From contig NZ_FOVH01000003.1 in assembly GCF_900115095.1 (NCBI RefSeq), forward strand, positions 248,001 through 312,000: a DNA stretch of 64,000 bases, written 5' to 3'. The notes under the pieces are model-generated. The model saw only the letters and a list, made by a program, of their open reading frames with translations, had not been told where the DNA came from and did no database searches. The DNA comes from Actinomadura madurae. GTDB lineage: Bacteria; Actinomycetota; Actinomycetes; Streptosporangiales; Streptosporangiaceae. The stretch's first letter is position 1, and every line of letters begins with the position of its first letter. Both the position numbers and the translations under genes were made by a program. Shown here piece by piece: positions 27,642 to 35,737 of this stretch.

Positions 27642-28847
27642 ATGACCGCTGACGGTTCTCTGGCCCCACCCGCGATCGACACCCTGCAGGAACTGCTGAG
27701 GTTGCTGGCCGACGAAATTCCAGCCGCGGTCGAACTGCGTCATCGGCTTCACCGCGTTCCGGAACTCGGGTCGGAAGAGCATGCCACGGTCGCGCTCATC
27801 GAGGATTCCCTTCCTGTCCAGGGGCGGAGTTTCGCCGGGACGGGACGGCTGGTTTCGATTGGGGACGCGTCCCACGACGCCGTTTGGGTTCGGGCCGAGC
27901 TCGACGCTCTGGCGATCAGAGAACGGACCGGGGCGCCGTACGCCGCTACGGGTGAGAACATGCATGCCTGCGGTCATGACGTGCATCTCGCGGCGTTGGT
28001 CGCCCTGGTGCGTGCTGCTCACCGGATGCGGGACGGGCTGCCGGCCAGGCTCACCGCGGTGTTCCAGCCCAGTGAGGAGCGGCATCCGTCCGGGGCGCTG
28101 GCGCTGGTCAACGATCCGGAACTGGCGGTCGGGGTGAGGGCCGCCATCGCCGTGCACGTCCATCCGGAGCTGCCCTGGGGCGGTGTCGGGATCGAGCCGG
28201 GGGCCGTCAACGCCGCCGCCGACGCGGTGCACATCGTGATCAAGGGGGCGGGCGGGCATGCCGCCTACCCGCATCAGGCCACCGATCCCGTGCTGGCGCT
28301 GGCCCACCTGGTGGTCGGGCTGAACGGCCTGGTCGGACGCCAGGTGGATCCGACTCGGGCGGCGACGCTGACGGTCGGGAGCGTGCGGGCGGGCTCGACG
28401 GAGAACATCATTCCCGATGAGGCGGAGGCCAAGGTCACCTTCCGCGCCCTGGACGAGCGTGACCAGGACCGGCTGCGCGACGCCGTGAGGCGGATGGCGA
28501 CCGGTGTCGCCGAGGCGCACGGCTGCACCGCCGAGTTGACGTTTCCCAAGAGCGAACCGGCGCTGGTGAACGACGACAGGGCGGCGCTCGCAGCTCGGTC
28601 GCTCGCCGCGATCGGCGGTTTCCGGCTCGCGCCGCCCTGGCGTTCCTGCGGCGGCGACGACTTCGCCCACTACAGGACCGTCTGCCCGGCATTGATGATT
28701 TTCGTAGGCCTGCGTGGTGCGCCGGAGTTCCAGCCCGCGCCGTTGCACCAGTCCGACTTCCTGCCGCCCGACGGTGCCGTGGCCGCGGCGGCCAGGGCGC
28801 TGGCCCTGGGTTACGTCGCGGGACTGTCGGTCGGCCCGGCCTCCTGA
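27642..28847 (+). CDS. M20D-family amidohydrolase (metallo-aminoacylase type)
   Basis: A 401-residue hydrolase of the hippurate / N-acyl-amino-acid amidohydrolase family, acting on amide bonds of acylated amino acids. Metal-site motifs are HACGHDVHLAAL, the catalytic Glu in FQPSEER, the His in VHVHPELPWG, and a C-terminal His in LHQSDFLPPD. The dimerisation (lid) domain occupies about residues 190-300, with GAGGHAAYPHQATDP. The usual RADMDAL is RAELDAL here. ATG 27642 is chosen; the frame is open further up without family similarity. Its 3' end overlaps the opposing TIR-like/methyltransferase gene by 37 bases. Confidence 0.9.
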   Translation: MTADGSLAPPAIDTLQELLRLLADEIPAAVELRHRLHRVPELGSEEHATVALIEDSLPVQGRSFAGTGRLVSIGDASHDAVWVRAELDALAIRERTGAPYAATGENMHACGHDVHLAALVALVRAAHRMRDGLPARLTAVFQPSEERHPSGALALVNDPELAVGVRAAIAVHVHPELPWGGVGIEPGAVNAAADAVHIVIKGAGGHAAYPHQATDPVLALAHLVVGLNGLVGRQVDPTRAATLTVGSVRAGSTENIIPDEAEAKVTFRALDERDQDRLRDAVRRMATGVAEAHGCTAELTFPKSEPALVNDDRAALAARSLAAIGGFRLAPPWRSCGGDDFAHYRTVCPALMIFVGLRGAPEFQPAPLHQSDFLPPDGAVAAAARALALGYVAGLSVGPAS

Positions 28848-30769
28848 GGGGGACGCCGGAAGGTCATGACCTTGAAGAACGGGATGGCGCCGACCGAGCG
28901 CTCGCCCACGGGGATCAGTCCGGTGCGGATGGCGCTCTCCCGGAGTTCCTCGCAGGAGAAGGCGCCGATCATGTCGGCGTTTCCGCTGATGAACCCGCTG
29001 GCGTAGTCTTCCGACAGCCCGTGCGCGACCATGGCGTCGCGCCATTGCCCGGCCGCTTCGCCGGAGTCGATTCCCGAACCCTCGTCGATGCCGAACGAAT
29101 CGGAGAAGACCAGGCTTCCGCCTGGTTGCAGGCGGCGGATGCATTCCTTGAAGAAGCTGTCGGCGCTGACGGGTCCGGTGGCGCGGTCGAGCATGAAGTG
29201 CATCACCAGGGACCCGAAGATGACGTCGTAACGGAGATCCTCGCGCACGCCCTGCCAGGCGATCTGCTTGAGAAGGTGGACGCGGGCGTTGACGTCGTCA
29301 CCGAGGTATTCGCGGGCGATGTTGTGCATCTGCTCGGCGCGGTCGACCGCGTAGTAGCGGCCGACCGGCGGGAGGTCGCCGAGGGCTTCGGACGGCTCGC
29401 TGAGGTGCTTGATCCAGGGCAGGATCAGTGCGGTCAGGCTGCCCGTGCCGTGCCCGACCTCCAGCAGGTCCACCGGCTTGCCGGTGCCCTGGCGGATGTG
29501 CAGGATCTCGCGGGCCACTGCCGCGGCGCATTCGGAGATGAACTCGTTGTAGGGCGGGATCCAGCATCGAACGTGCTGGTCGTACCGGTCGAAGTAGGCC
29601 GGCGGCCGGCGCTCGGTCTGCTGGTTCCAGGCCAAGTCCCACTGGCCGATCCGGTGCTTGCTCAGCCATTTGCGCTTCAGGCTCACGAAGTCGTCGGCCG
29701 GATCGAACTGGACCGCGCCCTCCACCACCGCGTTGTAGAACACCCGCGCGTTCTCGCAGCGGTGTTCATCGTGCTCCACGACGAACATCTGCTGCTCTTT
29801 GAAGTCCCGGCTGCGGCGGTAGCCGCCGAAGGTGGCGTCGTCCTCGATGAGCAGCAGGTTCAGGCCGACCGTCTCCGTGCTGAACGGGTGCCGGGCACGC
29901 GGGTCGATGTCGTCCTTGGTGGCGACGAAGATCTTGTAGTCCTTGTGCCGCAGGAGCTCCTTGCGCCAGGTGTCGATGTAGCGCGACAGTTCCGACTCGC
30001 GTTCGAAGAACAGTTTCCAGTCGACGAGGAAGACGCGCTCGCCCACGGGAGTGGTCAGGTCCGGCTTGCTGGACTTCCAGAACGGCTCGATGTCGTCGGT
30101 GAGGTCGGCGATCGCCTTGACCTGGAGGTTCGGACGCTTCTGCAGGGCGTTGAACATCCGCACGTAGTAGTCGGAGTGCGCGGCGATGATCGACTGCCCG
30201 CCCTCGCGGATCCCACTCGCCATCGCCTTGACCAGGCCGTCCATCAGGTGCAGGTGGGCGTGATCGCCTTGATAGTTGTCCAGTACCTGCTGCACGCCGT
30301 GGTGGAATTCGGAGCGTGCGCGGCGAAGCTCTCGATGTCCCGGGCTGAGTGCGCCGCTCTGCAGCGCATCGAGCAGCTTGCGCAGATCCGTCTCGAAGCG
30401 CTTGAAGTTCGCTTCCCAGCTCGCGTCGTTCGGATACTGCAGGTATTTGGGTGCTCCGAAGTCCTCTGGAAGAGCCTCCGAGTCCTCCTGCTTCAAAACG
30501 ATGACAGGAATGTCCGCACGCCGTGCGAAGCCGACCTCGAATGCCAGGTTGGGCCGGCCCGACGACCCCTCCAGGATCATCAGGTCGCACTGGAGGAGCT
30601 GGTTCTCTATCTCCGCGCCGATATTGCGGATGTGCTGCTGCTGGCTCCAGTCGTACACATCGTAGTCGCGCTCGGCGAGCTGCTTTCGCACAATGTCGAG
30701 AGCCTTGTTCAGGGCGCTCTCCTCAGAAACCTGCTGAGACCAGGCGAGAAACACTCGTATGCGATCCAA
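28811..30769 (-). CDS. TIR-like / deoxyribosyltransferase-like domain fused to a SAM methyltransferase
   Basis: A 652-residue three-part protein. Residues 1-140 look like a nucleotide-binding TIR-like or nucleoside 2-deoxyribosyltransferase-like domain: MDRIRVFLAWSQQ, a central CDLMILEGSS strand and GRPNLAFEVGFARRADIPVI, where N74-x3-E78 matches the catalytic Glu motif of that fold. Residues about 150-400 are an unrecognised middle domain (FFERESELSRYIDTWRKEL, FVATKDDIDPRARHPFSTET). Residues about 415-620 form a Rossmann methyltransferase with motif I VDLLEVGHGTGS, acidic motif YYAVDRAEQ, VIFGSLVMHFM and LQPGGSLVFSD. The start is TTG 30769 with GGATGGG upstream. It lies downstream of SLOG and SLATT genes on the same strand, which suggests a conflict or signalling role. 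The reaction is unknown. Confidence 0.85.
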   Translation of the reverse strand: MDRIRVFLAWSQQVSEESALNKALDIVRKQLAERDYDVYDWSQQQHIRNIGAEIENQLLQCDLMILEGSSGRPNLAFEVGFARRADIPVIVLKQEDSEALPEDFGAPKYLQYPNDASWEANFKRFETDLRKLLDALQSGALSPGHRELRRARSEFHHGVQQVLDNYQGDHAHLHLMDGLVKAMASGIREGGQSIIAAHSDYYVRMFNALQKRPNLQVKAIADLTDDIEPFWKSSKPDLTTPVGERVFLVDWKLFFERESELSRYIDTWRKELLRHKDYKIFVATKDDIDPRARHPFSTETVGLNLLLIEDDATFGGYRRSRDFKEQQMFVVEHDEHRCENARVFYNAVVEGAVQFDPADDFVSLKRKWLSKHRIGQWDLAWNQQTERRPPAYFDRYDQHVRCWIPPYNEFISECAAAVAREILHIRQGTGKPVDLLEVGHGTGSLTALILPWIKHLSEPSEALGDLPPVGRYYAVDRAEQMHNIAREYLGDDVNARVHLLKQIAWQGVREDLRYDVIFGSLVMHFMLDRATGPVSADSFFKECIRRLQPGGSLVFSDSFGIDEGSGIDSGEAAGQWRDAMVAHGLSEDYASGFISGNADMIGAFSCEELRESAIRTGLIPVGERSVGAIPFFKVMTFRRPPQEAGPTDSPAT

Positions 30770-30892
30770 GGCCCATCCAGTCTTTCGGTTTATTGATCGG
30801 ATTCACATGACGCAGATGTCACGGAGTGCAATGGATATGCTACGGTCTTTTGTTCTTGCTGTCAGCAGGCTGCTCGGCCATATGCGGTCCGG

Positions 30893-31399
30893 TCAATTGA
30901 GACGGGCCTCATCGGACCTGCGCGAAGATCGCGCGGAGCCGGGCGGCCAGACCCGGTGGACCGGGATGCCGCGGCGCCGGGCCTCCTCGACGACCTCCGC
31001 CGTGCCGCCCCGTCCCGCCGCCGGCCGTCCGTCCCAGACCGCGATCAGTTCGTCCACCGACTCCAGCATGACGGCGTTCGCCGCCTGATGGGCGTGCGAG
31101 GTGGAGCTGGAGAACGGGAGGCGGCGTATCACGGTGGCCGCGGCGAGCATCCGGTCGTACAGCGCCCGCGCGGACACGGGAAGCGCATGACGACGGTCGG
31201 CGGCGCAGACCACCGCTTCCAGCGTCCCGCCGAGTTCGAGGACGACGTTCGCGAAGATCTGGTCGACGCCCTCCGCGAGGCAGGAGACCCCCACGAACTC
31301 CGGGGCACGGGAACCGAGCAGCTCCCGGATCCGCGCCTCCACCGTGAAAGCCGACCGCGGGGTCAGGTCCCGATGGCCGGTCACGGCGATGCGTGCCAC
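30893..31399 (-). CDS. SLOG-family nucleotide-binding protein
   Basis: A 168-residue Rossmann-type protein of the SLOG (Smf/DprA/LOG-like) superfamily. It begins ARIAVTGHRDLTP, then VGVSCLAEGVDQIFANVVLEL, and ends with DELIAVWDGRPAAGRGGTAE followed by VVEEARRRGIPVHRVWP. The GHR, LAEG(A/V)D and GGTA-(D/E)VV landmarks are what I know from actinomycete SLOG proteins linked to SLATT effectors. GTG 31399 is chosen because the next frame residues upstream are low-complexity; AAGGATGG precedes it. It is 58 bases downstream of the SLATT gene and 123 bases upstream of the TIR-like/methyltransferase gene. Predicted role: sensing or processing a nucleotide or nucleotide-derived signal. Confidence 0.85.
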   Translation of the reverse strand: MARIAVTGHRDLTPRSAFTVEARIRELLGSRAPEFVGVSCLAEGVDQIFANVVLELGGTLEAVVCAADRRHALPVSARALYDRMLAAATVIRRLPFSSSTSHAHQAANAVMLESVDELIAVWDGRPAAGRGGTAEVVEEARRRGIPVHRVWPPGSARSSRRSDEARLN

Positions 31400-31457
31400 C
31401 AAACGATCACCATCCTTGCCCCGGCGCCATCCTGCCACGCGTCCGGCCGGGGCGGGA

Positions 31458-32357
31458 TCAGCTGTGCGATGCCCACCAGAGAGTGTGCTCACGCGAGATC
31501 GCCTCCTCCGCCTCGTCGACGAAATGCGCCCACTCCGCCTCGGTCTCGGGCCAGTGCGCGCGCGAGGCGATGTCGGCCAGCTCCTGGGCGGCGACCGCGT
31601 AGGCGCTGGCCAGCTGATGGTGCTGCCGGGTCTGCAGCCAGGCCACACCCGCGGCGGCCAGCGCGCCCGCCACCCCGGCCAGGTCGATGTCGACCAACTG
31701 CACCACCTTCAGCACGGCGCAGACGAGCCCGATCGCCTCGACCACGGCGAGCACGACCGACCACCTGGCGGCTCGCCGCTCGTTCAGAAGCGCCCGGGCG
31801 GAGTACCACGAGCGCTGATCATTGATCCGGCCCAGCGTGTAGGCATGCCGTCGTTCGTCCAATGGCAGCGCCCTCATCTGCCGCATCGCGTTCGTGACCT
31901 CCAGCCCCCCTTCAGGAGGCGGCACCACGACGACGCCCCGGAGAGCGTCCGCGATGCTGCCGAACCGGCGAAGCAGCTGCTCGTCGACGTGGCGCCCGTC
32001 CTCGTCCCCCTGGTCGAAGGGACGGCCCCCGACCAGGTAGCGCCACGCCAACGACTTGACCGACTCAGCCATGGCACGCGCCGCGTACCAATGCCGGTCC
32101 GGCCGCACGGTCAGCAGATAGACGTCGGTCACCAGGGCCACGATCAGTGCCGTGGCGGCTCCGAAGGCGGCGAGGTCCAAGCGTCCGCTCTCCAGGCTCA
32201 GAGCCCCGAAGAGCGCCGCGGCGACGAGTGCGGCCAGCCGGAGCCTGGTGGCGACGAGAAGCCTCTGCTGCCCCAATTGCGCACAGCGATCGGCGGCCCG
32301 ATATGACGCCGGGAACTCCACCTCTGAAATCAGCTCCACATCCTCATGTGAGGCCAA
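31458..32357 (-). CDS. SLATT-domain (DUF4231-type) membrane effector, two 2TM units
   Basis: A 299-residue protein with two related halves, each having a pair of membrane helices followed by a long amphipathic helix. Helices lie at about 41-55, 62-83, 199-216 and 226-242. The characteristic post-TM segments are DRHWYAARAMAESVKSLAWR (N-half) and, before the second pair, INDQRSWYSARALLNERR. This matches the SLATT_3 plus SLATT_1 arrangement of SMODS- and SLOG-associating 2TM effectors, which are predicted to act at the membrane when a nucleotide signal is sensed. The start is TTG 32357, with GTG 32339 possible. It is the first gene of the SLATT-SLOG-(TIR-like/methyltransferase) set. Confidence 0.85.
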   Translation of the reverse strand: MASHEDVELISEVEFPASYRAADRCAQLGQQRLLVATRLRLAALVAAALFGALSLESGRLDLAAFGAATALIVALVTDVYLLTVRPDRHWYAARAMAESVKSLAWRYLVGGRPFDQGDEDGRHVDEQLLRRFGSIADALRGVVVVPPPEGGLEVTNAMRQMRALPLDERRHAYTLGRINDQRSWYSARALLNERRAARWSVVLAVVEAIGLVCAVLKVVQLVDIDLAGVAGALAAAGVAWLQTRQHHQLASAYAVAAQELADIASRAHWPETEAEWAHFVDEAEEAISREHTLWWASHS

Positions 32358-32438
32358 CCACGGGCACCCGTCTAGGGAAAACCTGACAGTGGGCCAACGA
32401 AGTGGCTGTTCGGATAGCCCTTTAGCCTGCCGTGGCCG

Positions 32439-33050
32439 TCAGAGCTGGCGGCGAACCCCGTACTTCAGGTGCAGGACCCCTTCGCCCTGGACGACCACAT
32501 GGGGGTCCTCCAGGAGGCGCTGGGCGGCGATGGCGCCGAAGTAGCGCTTGCCCGCACCGAACACCACCGGCACGACGTCCATCGCCACCTCGTCCACGAG
32601 GCCGGCGGCGAGGGCCTGGCCGCCCACGTCGCCGGCGTTCACGGCGACGGCACGGTCCCCGGCCAGCTCGCGGGCCTTGCCGATCGCGGCCGTCACGTCA
32701 TCGACGAAGTGGTAGGACGCTTCGGGGTGCCAGCCTTCGGGCTTCGGACGGTGGGACACGACGACCACGTGGTCGCCCGTGGGTGGCCGCCCTTCCCAGC
32801 CGTTCACCAGGTCGAACAGGTGGCGGCCCATCACGATCGTGCCGATCGACCGCCACATCGCCCCGACGTACTCGGCCGATGCCCGCGAGACCCTGAAGCC
32901 GCTTCCGGCTCCGGAGTGGTCGTACCCGCCGGCCTCGACGATAAGGGTGTCGCCGTTGAAGTACCAGTCGTGGAGCGGCCCGACGTCGTCCTTCTCGTCG
33001 GCGATGAAGCCGTCCACCGACGTCACGCTATGCATGATCACTGTGCCCAC
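32439..33050 (-). CDS. dihydrofolate-reductase-family protein (RibD C-terminal type)
   Basis: A 203-residue oxidoreductase of the RibD_C / DHFR-like family, seen widely in actinomycetes. It starts with VIMHSVTSVDGFIADEKDD, has GTIVMGRHLFDLVNGWEG, then AVNAGDVGGQALAAGLVDEV and VVPVVFGAGKRYFGAI. The NADPH-binding positions are conserved in outline. The natural substrate is unknown; it is not a housekeeping folA. The start is GTG 33050. It lies on the same strand downstream of an AraC-family regulator, 75 bases apart, so the regulator may control it. Confidence 0.88.
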   Translation of the reverse strand: MGTVIMHSVTSVDGFIADEKDDVGPLHDWYFNGDTLIVEAGGYDHSGAGSGFRVSRASAEYVGAMWRSIGTIVMGRHLFDLVNGWEGRPPTGDHVVVVSHRPKPEGWHPEASYHFVDDVTAAIGKARELAGDRAVAVNAGDVGGQALAAGLVDEVAMDVVPVVFGAGKRYFGAIAAQRLLEDPHVVVQGEGVLHLKYGVRRQL

Positions 33051-33125
33051 GGGTCGTCCTCCAGTCTTCCTGCGCCTCCGTTCTCCGATCTTGTCGTTCC
33101 CGGCCGCGGCCGGGCATGTAAGAAA

Positions 33126-33968
33126 TCACTCCGCGGGCATCGGGCCGGCGTCCGGCGGGAACCCCTCCTCGGCCGGGAACCGGCGCCGCAGGGCCAGGAA
33201 TTCCGTCGGGGTGTGGCCGGTGAAGTCCTTGAACTCCCTGGTGAAATGGGCCCGGTCGTAATAGCCCGCCGCGTGCGCGAGGTCCGACCAGTCGACCGGA
33301 CGCCGGGCGTCCACGGAAAGGATCAGCCGAGCGAAGCGGTAGATCCGCGCCACCCGCTTCGGGGTGACCCCGACATGAGACGTGAACCGCGCGGCCAGGT
33401 GGTTGCCGCTCACCCCCGCGTCCTCGGCCAGCGCACGGACCGGGATCGCGCCGTGGGAGGCCTCCAGACGCCGACCGGTGTGCAGGACCAGGCCGAGGCC
33501 GCGCGAGGGCGCCTCGGCGAGCCGCGACAGCAACTCCGTCTCCACTGCCCGCAGTGCCTCGGTGGGCGAGGTCACGTCGCCCACCTGGTTCCGGATCCGG
33601 TCGATGGACCGTCGCCAGACGTCGTCCACCGGCACCCAGCGGTTCCGCAGCTCGGACGCCGGCATGCCGACGAACGGTGACAGCCCCCAAGGCTTGAAGT
33701 GCACCCCGACCAGCCGAACCGGGTTGGGGTACTCGTAGCGGAAACGTCGGGTCCATAGGCCCATGAACCATCCGTCGCTGAGCGCCGCCGACGGTACCGA
33801 AGGGTCGGAATCCCATAGGCGTGTAGGGCCGCCCAGGTTGATGAACAGGTGTGCCGAGGGCATTGGCGGGACGTCCATGCGGTGGTGGTGCGGCACCCCG
33901 GTCAGGCAGTAGATGTCGTCGATGAAGCGATCGAGGGGTGGGGCGGGCACCCTGCCGACGTATTCCAT
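33126..33968 (-). CDS. AraC-family transcriptional regulator
   Basis: A 280-residue regulator with an N-terminal sensing domain (about 1-150, including HLFINLGGPTRLWD and VGVHFKPWGLSPFVG, a form common in the DUF6597-type AraC proteins) and a C-terminal double helix-turn-helix (about 175-270). The HTH part has VRALAEDAGVSGNHLAARFT and LAHAAGYYDRAHFTREFKDF with the closing GHTPTEFLALRR. The ATG at 33968 lies inside the first copy of a 23-bp tandem duplication, which may be its own operator. The DHFR-like gene follows on the same strand and a VOC protein gene is divergent. Confidence 0.93.
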   Translation of the reverse strand: MEYVGRVPAPPLDRFIDDIYCLTGVPHHHRMDVPPMPSAHLFINLGGPTRLWDSDPSVPSAALSDGWFMGLWTRRFRYEYPNPVRLVGVHFKPWGLSPFVGMPASELRNRWVPVDDVWRRSIDRIRNQVGDVTSPTEALRAVETELLSRLAEAPSRGLGLVLHTGRRLEASHGAIPVRALAEDAGVSGNHLAARFTSHVGVTPKRVARIYRFARLILSVDARRPVDWSDLAHAAGYYDRAHFTREFKDFTGHTPTEFLALRRRFPAEEGFPPDAGPMPAE

Positions 33969-34010
33969 GGGCTCAGTGTGGCCGTTTCCATGGGCTCAGT
34001 GTGGCCGTCC
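33965..34010. repeat. 23-bp tandem duplication across the AraC start codon
   Basis: Copy one is 33965-33987 and copy two 33988-34010. Both begin CCATGGGCTCAGTGTGGCC and differ only at their last two bases. The first contains the AraC start codon (complement of CAT, 33966-33968), and the second recreates a CAT in the same setting. It lies between divergent genes and could be a paired regulator site. Confidence 0.85.
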
Positions 34011-34084
34011 CCGGTCGGGTCCGGGGGCCGCCGGGGGTGCCTTCCTCCTTCCGGGAGGTGGCGCGCCCGGGTTACGGTCCCGGA

Positions 34085-34690
34085 ATGAATCTTGATCATC
34101 TGGTGTACGCGGCCCCCGATCTGGCCGCGGCGGTCGAGGACGTCGCACGCCTGACCGGGGTGCGGCCGGTGCCGGGCGGGTCGCACGTCGGCAAGGGCAC
34201 CCGGAACCACCTGCTGGGCCTCGGCGGTGCAGCCTTCCTTGAGGTCATCGGACCGGACCCCGGGCAGCCCGATCCGGCGGGGCCTCGGCTGTTCGGGATC
34301 GACGATCTGACCGGGCCCGGATTGGTCGGCTGGGCCGTGGCCACCGACGATCTGGACGGGACCATCGATCGTGCTCGGGCGGCCGGGTACGACCCCGGGC
34401 CCGCCCAGGAGATGTCGCGTCGACGTCCCGGTGGGGAACTGCTGCGGTGGAGGTTGACGGCGCCCCGGACGGGACCGGTGCCGTTCCTCATCGACTGGGG
34501 CGAAACGCCTCATCCGGCGCGTGAACTCCCCGTCGTGCGCCTGCTCTCGTTCGACGCCGTCCATCCCGAACCCGAGGCCGCGCGGAAGGATGTGTCAGCC
34601 CTCGGGGTCGAGCTGAACGTACGAGAGGGCGCGCGTCCGTCGTTGGCCGCACGCCTGGAAGGGCCGAACGGGCCGGTGACACTCAGCTAG
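34085..34690 (+). CDS. VOC-family (glyoxalase-like) protein
   Basis: A 201-residue protein of the Glyoxalase_3-like family. The first half contains MNLDHLVYAAPDLAAAVEDV and the HxxGKGTRNHLLGLG segment typical of this group; the second half has PFLIDWGETPHPAREL. The fold repeats the beta-alpha-beta-beta-beta unit of vicinal oxygen chelate proteins, but I cannot define a metal site or substrate. The ATG at 34085 fits the family start; the longer open frame upstream covers the repeat region and is not coding. Divergent from the AraC regulator. Confidence 0.88.
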   Translation: MNLDHLVYAAPDLAAAVEDVARLTGVRPVPGGSHVGKGTRNHLLGLGGAAFLEVIGPDPGQPDPAGPRLFGIDDLTGPGLVGWAVATDDLDGTIDRARAAGYDPGPAQEMSRRRPGGELLRWRLTAPRTGPVPFLIDWGETPHPARELPVVRLLSFDAVHPEPEAARKDVSALGVELNVREGARPSLAARLEGPNGPVTLS

Positions 34691-34757
34691 TCAGCCCGCC
34701 GCACACGCCTTCACGCTTGGGCGCCCCGTGGGCTCGGTGTCGCGGTGGCCGATCGGG

Positions 34758-35666
34758 TCAGCGCAGGTCAGGAGTGTGGGCTTTGAGCTCTGCGAGGAAC
34801 GCGCTCGTCAGGCGGCTTTGGTAGCCGTCCTTCCGGCGGACGGCGACCACGGGCAGTTCCGCTGTCAGGCCCTGCACCTCGACCGTGCGCAGGCTGCCGA
34901 TGCGCAGTTCTTCGCGGATGCCGCTGAGCGGCATGAGCGCCACCCCGAGCCCGGCCTCCACCAGGCGTTTCTGCGCGGTGAGGCTGTCGATCAGGGTGAT
35001 GGAGGGGTCGGCGAGCCCGGCCGCCGCCAGCTGCCGTCGCAGCACGTGCCCGAACGAGTCGGGCTGGAGGCGCTCGGGTGGGAAGCCGAGCCAGCGCTCG
35101 TCCCGGAGGGGCCCCAGATCCGGTATCCGCCGCTCGGCGATCTCGTGCGAGGCGGGCACCACGACCAGGAGCCGCTCCGCGCCGAGCGGGACGGACTCCA
35201 GCGCGGGATCGGGATCGGGGAAGTAGCGCAACCCCAGCGCGGCCTCACCGGTGCGGACCAGGACGCTCACCTCGCGGCTCGTGGCCGTCCGCAGGTCGAC
35301 GGGGGCATCCGGGAAACGCGCCTCGAACGCGCGCAGCGCGTCGACGATGTGCGAGTCGGCGAGCGTTCCGACGATGGCGACGCTCAGGGCCTGCGCCTCG
35401 CCCGCCACGTCCCGGACGGCCTGCTCGCCGTCGCGGACGGCGGCCAGCGCCGCCTGGGCGTGCGGGAGGAGCGCCTTCCCGGCCTCGGTGAGGGCGACGC
35501 GGCGGCCGGTGCGGTCGAACAGCGGCGCGCCAAGCGAGCGTTCCAGCTCGCGGATGCGCCGGCTGATCGCCGGCTGGGACCGTCCGAGCCGCGTGGACGC
35601 CTCGGTGAACCCGCCCACCTCGGCGATGCACACGAACGTCTCGATCTCGTCGATGGTCATCCCCAT
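34758..35666 (-). CDS. LysR-family transcriptional regulator
   Basis: A 302-residue LysR-type regulator. The winged HTH (about 5-65) reads IDEIETFVCIAEVGGFTEAS and RLGRSQPAISRRIRELERSL; the effector-binding domain (about 90-295) has two Rossmann-like lobes. The start is ATG 35666 or ATG 35660; both sit at the edge of a palindrome that matches a LysR box (35665-35679). It is divergent from an isocitrate-lyase-family gene 72 bases away, the classic LysR/target arrangement, so that gene is the likely target and its substrate or product the likely co-inducer. Confidence 0.93.
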   Translation of the reverse strand: MGMTIDEIETFVCIAEVGGFTEASTRLGRSQPAISRRIRELERSLGAPLFDRTGRRVALTEAGKALLPHAQAALAAVRDGEQAVRDVAGEAQALSVAIVGTLADSHIVDALRAFEARFPDAPVDLRTATSREVSVLVRTGEAALGLRYFPDPDPALESVPLGAERLLVVVPASHEIAERRIPDLGPLRDERWLGFPPERLQPDSFGHVLRRQLAAAGLADPSITLIDSLTAQKRLVEAGLGVALMPLSGIREELRIGSLRTVEVQGLTAELPVVAVRRKDGYQSRLTSAFLAELKAHTPDLR

Positions 35667-35679
35667 CAGTATTACTGAT
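35665..35679. promoter_or_regulatory. LysR-type operator
   Basis: ATCAGT-ATT-ACTGAT is a perfect inverted repeat that contains the T-N11-A signature of LysR boxes (T at 35666, A at 35678). It overlaps the regulator's start codon and lies in the promoter region of the divergent gene at 35738, so autorepression plus target control is likely. TTTGACTGATGG at 35701 repeats one half. Confidence 0.7.
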
Positions 35680-35737
35680 GAATCGCATCGGGAACATGCA
35701 TTTGACTGATGGCCGATTCGCGGGCGAGGCTGGGAAC

